64,000 bases of DNA from Sphingomonas hylomeconis (GTDB lineage: Bacteria > Pseudomonadota > Alphaproteobacteria > Sphingomonadales > Sphingomonadaceae), in assembly GCF_025370105.1 (NCBI RefSeq), contig NZ_JANQBK010000003.1, positions 62,001 through 126,000 on the forward strand, given 5' to 3'. Shown here in pieces: positions 34,847-42,424 of the stretch. Under the pieces are notes generated by a model, which worked only from the letters and a program-made list of their open reading frames with translations, had not been told where the DNA came from and did no database searches. Each line of letters starts with the position of its first letter. Positions within the stretch are counted from its first letter, which is position 1. The translations under genes were made by a program, and so were the position numbers.

Positions 34847-35563
34847 CTATTGATCGAGAACGGGCGCAAAGCCGCCGAAGATCATCCGCTTGCCATCGAA
34901 CGGCATGTCGGCGGGCGGGGTCTTCATGCGCTCGTCTTCGGTCATCCGCTTCATGCCGGCGACGCGCGTGTCCTTGTCGGGCCATTCGATCCACGAAAAG
35001 ACCAAGTTCTCGTGATCCTGCGCATGGACCGCGCGATAGAAATCGGTGACCTGGCCGGCCGGCACTTCGTCACCCCAGGCCTCGACGATGCGCGTCGCGC
35101 CGAATTCCTGGAACATCGGCGAGACGTTGCGGGCCATCTCGAAATACGCGTCCTTCCTGTCCGGCAGGACGGGAATCAGGAAGCCATCGATATAGCCGGT
35201 GGCACCACCCGGCCCGTGATCCATTTCGGGCACGAAGCCGGCGAAGATCATGCGCTGGCCGTCGAACGGCATCTCGCCCATCTCGGCCATGCGCGGATCC
35301 TCCATCATGCGCTGCATGCCGCTTTGGTACATGTCCTTGGACGGCCATTCGATCCAGCTGAACACCACCGTCTCGTCGTCCTTGGCCTGTACCGCGGTGC
35401 GGAAATCGTTGAGCTTGCCGGCGGGCACGTCATCGCCCCAGCATTCCACCATCCGCGTGATGCCGAACTCGCGGAACAAGGGGACGGACTTGGTCGCGTG
35501 GTCGATATAGGCCTGTTTGTTGGCGCTCGGCACGGCGAGCACGAACCCCTGGATATAGCGCAT
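34847..35563 (-). CDS. Tandem DUF1428 protein
   Basis: 238 residues formed by two copies of the about 118-aa DUF1428 domain. Repeat 1 has YIQGFVLAVPSANKQAYIDHA and VFSWIEWPSKD; repeat 2 has YIDGFLIPVLPDRKDAYFEMA and VFSWIEWPDKD. DUF1428 proteins are normally one domain, ferredoxin-like, and of unknown function. The duplication is clear and internal. Tight spacing (12-14 bp) to both neighbours places it in the GST/VOC operon. Confidence 0.88.
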   Translation of the reverse strand: MRYIQGFVLAVPSANKQAYIDHATKSVPLFREFGITRMVECWGDDVPAGKLNDFRTAVQAKDDETVVFSWIEWPSKDMYQSGMQRMMEDPRMAEMGEMPFDGQRMIFAGFVPEMDHGPGGATGYIDGFLIPVLPDRKDAYFEMARNVSPMFQEFGATRIVEAWGDEVPAGQVTDFYRAVHAQDHENLVFSWIEWPDKDTRVAGMKRMTEDERMKTPPADMPFDGKRMIFGGFAPVLDQ

Positions 35564-35577
35564 CGTCTTTCTCCTGC

Positions 35578-36231
35578 TCAGGCGGGAACCGGTTCGGCCT
35601 CGAAATCGGCGAGATGGTCGGCCAGCGCCCGCCGATAGGCGGGGCGCGCCTCGCCGCGCGCGACATAGGCGGCAAGCGTGGGGAATTCGGCCAGCAGGCC
35701 GCTATCGTGCAGCCCGCGCAGCACCGAGACCATCGTCAGGTCGCCGACGCTGAACGCGCCGTCGAGCCAGTCCTTGTCGCCGAGCGCGGCCGACAGATCG
35801 GCGAGCCGGCCGCGGATATCCTCGACCACCTGGGGGCGGCGCGCGGCTGACCAGGGGCGGTCGGCTTCGAAGATATCGACCATCGCCAGCTGCATGATCA
35901 TCGGCTCGACCGAGTTGAGCGCGGCGATCACCCATTGCTCGGCGCGCGCCTGGCCGGCCCGGTCGGCGGGCAGCAGCCCCGGCGCCCGGCGCGCGATATG
36001 CAGCGCGATCGCGCCGGATTCGAAGATCTCCACCTCGTCATCGGCATAGGTCGGGACCTGGCCGAACGGCTGGACGCGGCGATGCGCCGGGCCCTTGACG
36101 GTCGCGTGATCGATCACGCTGACGGCGTAATCCTCGCCAATTTCCTCGAACGCCCAGCGCGCGCGCATGTCGCGGACATAGGAGCGGGCGAAATCGGGCA
36201 CCCAGTTGAACGCGGTGATCGTGGGCGTCAT
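35578..36231 (-). CDS. Glutathione S-transferase family protein
   Basis: 217 residues with VPTYADDEVEIFESGAIALHIAR (cis-Pro and Glu/Ser glutathione site) and FSVGDLTMVSVLRGL. ATG 36231 was chosen over 36237 because AGGAGG then sits 7 bp upstream. Second gene of the operon. Confidence 0.87.
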   Translation of the reverse strand: MTPTITAFNWVPDFARSYVRDMRARWAFEEIGEDYAVSVIDHATVKGPAHRRVQPFGQVPTYADDEVEIFESGAIALHIARRAPGLLPADRAGQARAEQWVIAALNSVEPMIMQLAMVDIFEADRPWSAARRPQVVEDIRGRLADLSAALGDKDWLDGAFSVGDLTMVSVLRGLHDSGLLAEFPTLAAYVARGEARPAYRRALADHLADFEAEPVPA

Positions 36232-36259
36232 GACCATTCCTCCTGCGGCGTGTGGCGGG

Positions 36260-36694
36260 TTACGCGTCGGCGCCGGCCAACTGCTCGGGGCCGTCCGCCG
36301 CGGCGGCCGGGTCCATCCAGAACGGGCCGAAGCCGTGGCCGTCGAGATCGGTAAAGGCGCGCGAATACATGAAGCCGTGATCTTCGGGCGGGTGCGGCTC
36401 GCCGCCGCCCGCCGCCAGCGCCGCCCGGGTGATCGCATCGACCGCCGCCCGGCTGTCGAACGACAGTGCGAGCAGCATGCCGCTGGTGGCGTGTGCGTCG
36501 ATGATCCGCTTCGGCGTGAAGGTGGCATAGAAAGCGTGATCGAGCAGCATGAAGTGGATCGTGTCCGACCAGGTCATCGCCGATGCCTGATCGTTGGAGA
36601 AATGCGGGTTCTTCACCATGCCGATCGCCTCGTAGAAGACGGTCGAGGCAGCCACATCGGCGACGGGCAGGTTCACGAAGATCATCTTGGCCAT
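36260..36694 (-). CDS. VOC family protein (glyoxalase/bleomycin-resistance-like)
   Basis: 144 residues starting MAKMIFVNLPVADVAASTVFYEAIGM, one VOC unit of the lactoylglutathione lyase-like/PhnB-like type, ending with DLDGHGFGPFWMDP. First gene of the minus-strand operon; 82 bp from the divergent HxlR-type regulator gene. Confidence 0.87.
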   Translation of the reverse strand: MAKMIFVNLPVADVAASTVFYEAIGMVKNPHFSNDQASAMTWSDTIHFMLLDHAFYATFTPKRIIDAHATSGMLLALSFDSRAAVDAITRAALAAGGGEPHPPEDHGFMYSRAFTDLDGHGFGPFWMDPAAAADGPEQLAGADA

Positions 36695-36739
36695 ACGTCT
36701 CTCCCGTCCGGCAGACAGCTTGGTTTCGCGACTCGCTGT

Positions 36740-36768
36740 TTGACGGTGTTGCCAGTGTCGGTTACTAA
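36740..36768 (+). promoter_or_regulatory. Sigma-70-type promoter of the HxlR-SCP2 gene
   Basis: TTGACG (36740-36745), 17-bp spacer, TACTAA (36763-36768). The predicted start of transcription falls about 1-2 nt before the ATG at 36777, and there is no ribosome binding site, so the mRNA is probably leaderless. Confidence 0.6.
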
Positions 36769-36797
36769 AAACAACTATGAAGTTAGAAAAAGTAACC
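36760..36797. promoter_or_regulatory. Inverted repeat over promoter and start codon (candidate operator)
   Basis: GGTTACT (36760-36766) and AGTAACC (36791-36797), 24 bp apart, flank the -10 box and ATG. The position suits autoregulation by the HxlR protein, but this is inference. Confidence 0.35.
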
Positions 36798-37481
36798 GAG
36801 ACGAATGACGGGCGCGACCGGAAATGGTATGACGATGCCTGCGGCACCGCGCTGGGCATGGAACTGGTCGGCGAACGCTGGTCGCTGCTGATCGTGCGCG
36901 AACTGCTGCTCGGGCCCCGGCGGTTCGGCGATTTGCGCGCTGGCCTGCCCGGGATCAGCGCCAATGTGCTGACGCAGCGCCTGGAAGGGCTGATCGGTGC
37001 CGGGATCGTGCGCCGCGCGCTGCTGCCGCCGCCGGCGCGCGCGCAGGTCTATGCGCTGACCGACTGGGGGCGGGACTGCGAGCCGGTGGTGCTCGGGCTG
37101 GGGCGCTGGGCGCTGCGCTCGCCGCGGCACGATCCGATGCTGCATTTCTCGCCGAGCGCGCTGATGTTGTCGCTCAAGATGCTGCTGGTGCGCGACCGGG
37201 TCGGCGATCTGGCGACGACGATCGGGTTCGAACTGCGCGGCGAGGCGTATCGCGCGCAGGTGGCGGCCGGCGACATCGGGGTGGCGCGCGCGCCGGTCGC
37301 GGGGGCCGACGCCGTGCTGACCGGCGAGACCAGTGCGTTCCTGCCGGTGTTCTACGGGGCGATGCCGCTGGCCGCGGCGGTGGCTGCGGGCACGCTCGGC
37401 ATGAGCGGGAATGTCGAGCTGGCGACGCGCTTCTCGCGGCTCTTTGCGCTGCCCGACAAGATCGCGCCGGCGGACGGCTAG
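36777..37481 (+). CDS. HxlR-type regulator with SCP2-like ligand domain
   Basis: 234 residues. Residues 15-110 match HxlR winged-helix regulators ([32 protein letters not shown]...[12 protein letters not shown]). The remainder resembles an SCP2 sterol-carrier-like lipid-binding domain ([18 protein letters not shown]). It is divergent from the six-gene GST/VOC operon, so it probably controls it in response to a hydrophobic ligand. Its stop codon overlaps the mnmA stop on the other strand at a shared CTAG. Confidence 0.85.
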   Translation: MKLEKVTETNDGRDRKWYDDACGTALGMELVGERWSLLIVRELLLGPRRFGDLRAGLPGISANVLTQRLEGLIGAGIVRRALLPPPARAQVYALTDWGRDCEPVVLGLGRWALRSPRHDPMLHFSPSALMLSLKMLLVRDRVGDLATTIGFELRGEAYRAQVAAGDIGVARAPVAGADAVLTGETSAFLPVFYGAMPLAAAVAAGTLGMSGNVELATRFSRLFALPDKIAPADG

Positions 37482-38587
37482 GCGGCGATACGCGCCCGTT
37501 CGGTCGCGGCGATCCAGCCGCCGCCGAGCACGCGCTCGCCGGCGTACAGCACCGCCGCCTGGCCGGGCGACACGCCATATTCGGGCGCGTCGAACAGCAG
37601 CCGGCCGGCATCGAGCCGCGCGGGCACCGGCTTGGCCATCGAGCGCACCTTGGCGGTCAGCGGCCCGGCATGATCGCCGCCGAGCCAGTTGATCTCGGTC
37701 AGCCGCGCGGCATCGACCGCCAGCGCTATGCGCGGGCCGACCACGACGCGGCGCGTCTCGGGTTCGAGCCGCACGACATAGAGCGGTTCGGGGCTGCCGC
37801 CGATCTCCAGCCCGCGGCGCTGCCCGACGGTGAAATTGACGATGCCGGCATGCGTGCCGAGCTGCCGCCCGGCGAGATCGACGATCGCGCCGCCGGCCTC
37901 GGCCTCGGGGCGGAGCTTGCGGACCAGGCTGGCATAATCGCCATCGGGGACGAAGCAGATATCCTGGCTGTCGGGCTTGGCGGCGACACTGAGGCCGAAC
38001 TCGGCGGCCAGCTCGCGCACCCGCGCCTTGGGCAGGCCGCCCAGGGGAAAGCGCAGATAATCGAGCTGATCCTGCGTCGTCGCGAACAGGAAATAGCTCT
38101 GGTCGCGCGCCGGATCGATCGCGCGGTGCAGCTCGGCGCCGATCGGCCCCTCGACGCGGCGGACATAATGGCCGGTCGCCAGGCAATCCGCGCCGAGATC
38201 GCGCGCGAGCGCGAACAGATCGGTGAATTTCGGCCCCATGTTGCAGCGCACGCAGGGGATCGGCGTGCGCCCGGCAAGATATTCGTCGGCAAAGCCGTCG
38301 ATCACCTGCGCGCGGAAGCTCGATTCGTGATCATAGACATAGTGCGCGATGCCGAGCCGGTCGCACACCGCGCGCGCATCGCGGATGTCGCGCCCGGCGC
38401 AACATGCGCCCGAGCGGCCTACCGCCTCGCCATGATCGTAGAGCTGCAGCGTGATGCCGATCGTTTCCGCGCCGGTGCGCTGGGCGAGCCCGGCGACCAC
38501 CGACGAATCGACCCCGCCCGACATCGCGACGACGATTCGTTTGCCCTTCAGATCGGGGCCGAGCTGGAAATCGCCGATTTCGGTCAT
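37478..38587 (-). CDS. mnmA: tRNA 2-thiouridylase MnmA
   Basis: 369 residues. PP-loop [17 protein letters not shown] (24-40), catalytic cysteines in [12 protein letters not shown] and QDICFVPDG, and [10 protein letters not shown]. Installs the s2 group on U34 of tRNA Lys/Glu/Gln. ATG 38587 gives the usual N-terminus. Convergent with the HxlR gene, the two stops sharing CTAG. Confidence 0.96.
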   Translation of the reverse strand: MTEIGDFQLGPDLKGKRIVVAMSGGVDSSVVAGLAQRTGAETIGITLQLYDHGEAVGRSGACCAGRDIRDARAVCDRLGIAHYVYDHESSFRAQVIDGFADEYLAGRTPIPCVRCNMGPKFTDLFALARDLGADCLATGHYVRRVEGPIGAELHRAIDPARDQSYFLFATTQDQLDYLRFPLGGLPKARVRELAAEFGLSVAAKPDSQDICFVPDGDYASLVRKLRPEAEAGGAIVDLAGRQLGTHAGIVNFTVGQRRGLEIGGSPEPLYVVRLEPETRRVVVGPRIALAVDAARLTEINWLGGDHAGPLTAKVRSMAKPVPARLDAGRLLFDAPEYGVSPGQAAVLYAGERVLGGGWIAATERARIAA

Positions 38588-38721
38588 GGAACGGCGCCAT
38601 AAGCCCCGATCTGTCCCATTGCAAAACACAAGCTTGCGAAAGGATTTTCGCCGCCTTTACGCCCCCTTCAGATTAACCCCGTAACACAGGCTCCACGATA
38701 CCCCCGAGTAAAGGCGTTTGA

Positions 38722-38949
38722 GTGGACCTGAGTTTTTCCCGTTTCGAGCACGACGCAAAGACGACGATCATGCCGCCGGATCTGGCGGTGATGATGGTCG
38801 GGATCGCGGCGCGCCAGGCGGCGAGCCCCACCGCCATCTTCCACGCGCATCTCGGCGCGCTATCCGCGGCGGCACTGCGCTTCGCCCCGCGGCATGGCGC
38901 GTTCAATGCGGCGATGGCAGCGGCGCTGGTCCGCTGGAAGGAGTTGTGA
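38722..38949 (+). CDS. Small hypothetical protein
   Basis: 75 residues starting (GTG) DLSFSRFEHDAKTT, with a helical Ala-rich centre. High third-position GC in this frame supports coding. No family recognised. Lies just upstream of sciP on the same strand. Confidence 0.55.
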   Translation: MDLSFSRFEHDAKTTIMPPDLAVMMVGIAARQAASPTAIFHAHLGALSAAALRFAPRHGAFNAAMAAALVRWKEL

Positions 38950-39063
38950 AGGCGATGTTTACCGAGCCGCTTTAGCCGGCGTTCAAGTCCGCGGTCTAAA
39001 GGCCGTTCTACCCCAAGCGAATGCAGTTGAACGGGGGCCCCCGCCCCGATCCGAGGTTTGATT

Positions 39064-39363
39064 ATGATCGAGAACCAGAAAATCCGCCCCGCAAAAGTCA
39101 TCGGGCCACTTGGCGAACCGCTGACGCTGGAGAGCCTGCCGCCGCCGGAAACGACGCGCTGGGTGGTGCGGCGCAAGGCCGAAGTGGTCGCCGCGGTGAA
39201 TGGCGGGCTGCTGTCGATCGACGAGGTGTGCGATCGCTACGGCCTGACGGTCGAGGAATTCGCCGGCTGGCAGCGCGCGATCGACCGGTCGGGCATGCCG
39301 GGGCTGCGCGTCACGCGGATCCAGCATTACCGCTCGCTCTACGATCGCCAGCAAAAATACTGA
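39064..39363 (+). CDS. sciP: CtrA inhibitor SciP (DUF1153)
   Basis: 99 residues with the DUF1153 pattern: LPPPETTRWVVRRKAEVVAAV, then LLSIDEVCDRYGLTVEEFAGWQRAID, a helix-turn-helix. In Caulobacter SciP binds CtrA and blocks transcription of CtrA targets. ATG 39064 follows GAGG at 7 bp. Confidence 0.9.
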   Translation: MIENQKIRPAKVIGPLGEPLTLESLPPPETTRWVVRRKAEVVAAVNGGLLSIDEVCDRYGLTVEEFAGWQRAIDRSGMPGLRVTRIQHYRSLYDRQQKY

Positions 39364-39381
39364 ATTTGCGCCGCGCCACAG

Positions 39382-39424
39382 AACGGCCCGCTCCTCTGCC
39401 GAGGAGCGGGCCGTTCGTGTTTTT
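39382..39424 (+). terminator. Intrinsic terminator after sciP
   Basis: Perfect 15-bp stem AACGGCCCGCTCCTC/GAGGAGCGGGCCGTT, TGCC loop, followed by CGTGTTTTT. Confidence 0.92.
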
Positions 39425-39517
39425 GCGCAAAACAAACCGCTTCCGGAACAAATAACCCAAGTTACGAGTCTTTCCTCCCGTAGCCCGATCAGCGGGCGTC
39501 AACAGAGGGACAAGAAC

Positions 39518-39769
39518 ATGGGTATCATCATCTGGCTCATCGTTGGTGGCGTCGTCGGCTGGCTCGCCAGCATGGTCATGCGCACCGATGGCCAGCAGGG
39601 CATCCTGCTCAACATCGTGGTCGGCATCATCGGTTCGGTGATCGCATCGTTCCTGTTCGGCGGCGGGATCAACCAAGCGATCACGGTCACCACGTTCGTC
39701 TATTCGTTGATCGGCGCGATCATCCTGCTCGCGATCGTCAACCTGGTGCGTCGCGGCAGCGTTCGCTAA
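39518..39769 (+). CDS. GlsB/YeaQ/YmgE-type small membrane protein
   Basis: 83 residues: IIIWLIVGGVVGWLASMVM and LLNIVVGIIGSVIASFL with a third helix, the transglycosylase-associated (Tag) family. Stress-induced small inner-membrane proteins of unclear role. GAGGGA lies 7 bp before the ATG. Confidence 0.88.
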   Translation: MGIIIWLIVGGVVGWLASMVMRTDGQQGILLNIVVGIIGSVIASFLFGGGINQAITVTTFVYSLIGAIILLAIVNLVRRGSVR

Positions 39770-39791
39770 CGCGACCCCAGTATTGCAAAAG

Positions 39792-39824
39792 AAAGGGCCG
39801 TCCGGGCAACCGGGCGGCCCTTTT
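39792..39824 (+). terminator. Intrinsic terminator after the small membrane protein
   Basis: AAGGGCCGTCCGG / CCGGGCGGCCCTT stem (one G-T pair) with CAA-type loop and TTTTCTT tail; may also serve the SIMPL gene on the other strand. Confidence 0.85.
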
Positions 39825-39840
39825 CTTATGCGTTAGACGA

Positions 39841-40563
39841 TCACTTCAGCAGGAAGCGGACGCTGAGCGTCACCGTGACATCGGTTTCGCCTGGCGCGAT
39901 CTGCGTGGCGGAATCGGCCCCCTTGGCCATGCGGAACGCCATCGGCGGCGGCGCGCCACCGGCATTCTCGCCATTCTCGGCGATCGACACGACGCGCACC
40001 ACGCTCATGCCCGACGCCCTGGCATAGAGTTCGGCCCGGGCACGGGCGCGCTTGACCGCATCGGCGCGTGCTTCGTCGAGCGCGGCCTCGGGCTTGTCGA
40101 TCGACAGATTGGGCCCGTCGATCTGGTTGGCGCCTTCCTTGACCAGCGCATCGAGGATCGCCCCCGATTGCGCGATCGCGCGGAACCGCACCGAGACGGT
40201 GTTGCTCGCCTGATAGCCGGTGATCACCGGGGGCACGTTGTCGCCATAGCGATATTGCGGCTGCAGGCTGACATTGGCGGTGGCGATGTCGCGCGCGGCG
40301 ACGCCGGCGCGCTTCAGCGCGGCCATGACGCGGGCCAGGCGATCGGCGTTTTCGGCAAGCGCGCCGGCGGCGCTGGCATTCTGCGTCACCACGCCGGCGC
40401 GGATCGTCGCCACATCGGGCACGCGCGTCGTCTCGCCAGTGGCAGTGATGTCGAGCACGGTGCCGTCGGCCTGGATCATCGGCACGACCGATGGCGCGGT
40501 CTGCGCGCTGGCGGCGGCGAAGGGAGCGGCGGCCAACACGGCGGCGGTCGCAAGCAATTTCAT
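39841..40563 (-). CDS. SIMPL domain (DUF541) periplasmic protein
   Basis: 240 residues. Signal peptide ending AAASAQ (about residue 21), then DITATGETTRVPDVATIRAGVVTQ, the typical start of the SIMPL/oxidative-stress (YggE-like) domain, and a DVTVTLSVRFLL C-terminus. Function in envelope stress is inferred from family. Confidence 0.9.
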   Translation of the reverse strand: MKLLATAAVLAAAPFAAASAQTAPSVVPMIQADGTVLDITATGETTRVPDVATIRAGVVTQNASAAGALAENADRLARVMAALKRAGVAARDIATANVSLQPQYRYGDNVPPVITGYQASNTVSVRFRAIAQSGAILDALVKEGANQIDGPNLSIDKPEAALDEARADAVKRARARAELYARASGMSVVRVVSIAENGENAGGAPPPMAFRMAKGADSATQIAPGETDVTVTLSVRFLLK

Positions 40564-40633
40564 CGGTAAAACTCCTGTCGTCGTTCAGGCCGGGCGGCCT
40601 GTCGCTGGACTGTGCCAGCGATCAGGGCAACGG

Positions 40634-40667
40634 AAGCTGAACGGGACTGGTGCTTCCCGTTCAGCTT
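40634..40667 (-). terminator. Hairpin between the second GlsB-type gene and the SIMPL gene
   Basis: Perfect 12-bp stem AAGCTGAACGGG/CCCGTTCAGCTT with a 10-nt loop, no U-run. Confidence 0.45.
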
Positions 40668-40686
40668 GGCCGTTCAGCGTCGTCGT

Positions 40687-40953
40687 TCAGCGCACGCGAC
40701 GCGTCATCATCAGGCGATAGACGGCGAGCAGGATCACTGCGCCGGCAGTCGCCGCGGCATAGCGTTCCCACGTCGCGCGCGGGATCCAGCCAACCAGCGG
40801 GGCGAGATAGCCGCCGAGCAGCGCGCCGGCGATGCCGATCAGGATCGTCACGATGAAGCCGCCGGGATCACGCCCCGGCATGATGATCTTGCCCAAGATG
40901 CCGGCGACCAGGCCGATCAAGATCCAACCAATAATTCCCTCAGCGAGCATCAT
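40687..40953 (-). CDS. GlsB/YeaQ/YmgE-type small membrane protein
   Basis: 88 residues, second member of this family within 1.2 kb: IIGWILIGLVAGILGKIIMPGRDPGG and FIVTILIGIAGALLGGYL are the classic Tag-family helices. The 271-bp gap upstream also holds the promoter of the RND operon. Confidence 0.9.
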   Translation of the reverse strand: MMLAEGIIGWILIGLVAGILGKIIMPGRDPGGFIVTILIGIAGALLGGYLAPLVGWIPRATWERYAAATAGAVILLAVYRLMMTRRVR

Positions 40954-41144
40954 CCATCCTTAATTCAAGTTGCCCCGCCAAGCGAAGGACGGGCAGCGGA
41001 CGGTCGTCTCGGCGTGTCCATAATGCAACACGTTTTTGGCTCGCCGTGATTTCGTGATGGCGGCGTGAATAGACGGTTGCGAAGCGTTGCTCGACTTGCG
41101 ATCTGGCGATCGAACGGGCATTGCGCGGCACGAGCGAAGAGGCC

Positions 41145-41173
41145 TTGAGGTCGGTGCCTTATTTCGCTAATAC
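41145..41173 (+). promoter_or_regulatory. Sigma-70-type promoter of the RND efflux operon
   Basis: TTGAGG (41145-41150), 17-bp spacer, TAATAC (41168-41173). The -10 lies in CTAATACAGTCCGCGTTAG, an imperfect inverted repeat that could be a repressor site. Confidence 0.6.
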
Positions 41174-41224
41174 AGTCCGCGTTAGACGGCACCGACAGCC
41201 GGGGGCGGACGGAAAGTGGCACGT

Positions 41225-42421
41225 ATGAATTACGAGACGGCAACGTTCGACAATGACGGCCGCCTCGCGCTGCCCGACGAGACCGTGCGGCCGAAGCGCA
41301 ACTGGTGGGTGATCGGCGCGGTGGCGCTGCTCGTGCTGCTCGCTGCCGGCTATTTCTTCTCCAAGCGCGCGGCCGAGCCGGCCGCCGCGGCGCCGGGCGC
41401 GACCGCGCTGCCGAGCGTCACCGTGGCGGTGCCCGGGACCCAATTGGTCTCGCGCGTGCTCTCGGCCACCGGCACGCTCGCGGCACGGCGCGAAATGCCG
41501 GTCGGCGTGGCGGGCGAGGGCGGTCTGGTGACGCGCGTGCTGGTCGAGCAGGGCCAGTGGGTCGGCGCCGGGCAGGTGCTGGCGACGGTCGATCGCTCGG
41601 TCCAGGCGCAGACGGCGGCGAGCCTCGCGGCGCAGATCGGCGTCGCCCGCGCCGACCTGGCGATTGCCGAATCGGAACTGAAGCGCGCGGCACAATTGGT
41701 CGATCGCGGGTTCATCTCCAAGGCCGACCTCGAGCGCCGTACGGCGACGCGCGATGCCGCGCGGGCGCGCGTCAGCGTCGCGCAAGCCTCGCTCGGCGAG
41801 CAGAAGGCGCGCAACGGCCGGCTCGATATCCGTGCACCGGCCGCCGGCCTGATCCTGACGCGGGCCGTGGAGCCGGGGCAGATCGTCAGCGCCGGATCGG
41901 GCGTGCTGTTCCGCATGGCCAAGGGCGGCGAGATGGAAATGCGCGCACAGCTGAGCGAGGCGGATCTCGCCGGGCTCGGCGTGGGCGTGCGCGCCAGCGT
42001 CACCCCGGTCGGCGGGGCGCAATCGTTCCAGGGGCAGGTGTGGCAGATCTCGCCGGTGATCGATCCGCAGACCCGCCAGGGCGTCGCGCGCATCGCCTTG
42101 TCGTACAATCCGGCCTTGCGCCCCGGCGGGTTCGCCGCGGCGAACATCATGAGCGGCGCAGCCCAGGCGCCGCAATTGCCGGAATCGGCGGTGCTGAGTG
42201 ACGACAAGGGCAATTACGTGTTCGTCGTCGGGCCGGACAACAAGGTCGCGCGGCGCGACGTGAAGGTCGGCGCGGTATCCGACGCCGGCGTGGCGATCGC
42301 ATCGGGGCTGAGCGGCACCGAACGGGTCGTGCTGTCGGCCGGCGCGTTCCTCAACCCGGGCCAGAAGATCAATCCGGTGATCACCCCCGCCGCCACGCCG
42401 GCAGCGGCGAGCAAGGGCTGA
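41225..42421 (+). CDS. RND efflux periplasmic adaptor (membrane fusion protein)
   Basis: 398 residues. One N-terminal transmembrane anchor (NWWVIGAVALLVLLAAGYFF), then hairpin and lipoyl halves (GEGGLVTRVLVEQGQWVGAGQVLATVD and ARNGRLDIRAPAAGLI), a beta-barrel domain and membrane-proximal domain. Links the inner-membrane pump to an outer-membrane channel. ATG 41225 is preferred over a GTG 9 bp earlier. The pump gene starts 3 bp downstream. Confidence 0.92.
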   Translation: MNYETATFDNDGRLALPDETVRPKRNWWVIGAVALLVLLAAGYFFSKRAAEPAAAAPGATALPSVTVAVPGTQLVSRVLSATGTLAARREMPVGVAGEGGLVTRVLVEQGQWVGAGQVLATVDRSVQAQTAASLAAQIGVARADLAIAESELKRAAQLVDRGFISKADLERRTATRDAARARVSVAQASLGEQKARNGRLDIRAPAAGLILTRAVEPGQIVSAGSGVLFRMAKGGEMEMRAQLSEADLAGLGVGVRASVTPVGGAQSFQGQVWQISPVIDPQTRQGVARIALSYNPALRPGGFAAANIMSGAAQAPQLPESAVLSDDKGNYVFVVGPDNKVARRDVKVGAVSDAGVAIASGLSGTERVVLSAGAFLNPGQKINPVITPAATPAAASKG

Positions 42422-42424
42422 GCC

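Noticed and set aside
38660..38720. TTAACCCCGTAAC as a CtrA box near sciP
   Set aside because: Does not match TTAA-N7-TTAA; half-sites only.
39440..39517. GGAAC element upstream of the first GlsB-type gene as an EcfG general-stress promoter
   Set aside because: The matching -10 (CGTT at 16-17 bp) is not present; only GTC lies near the right spacing.
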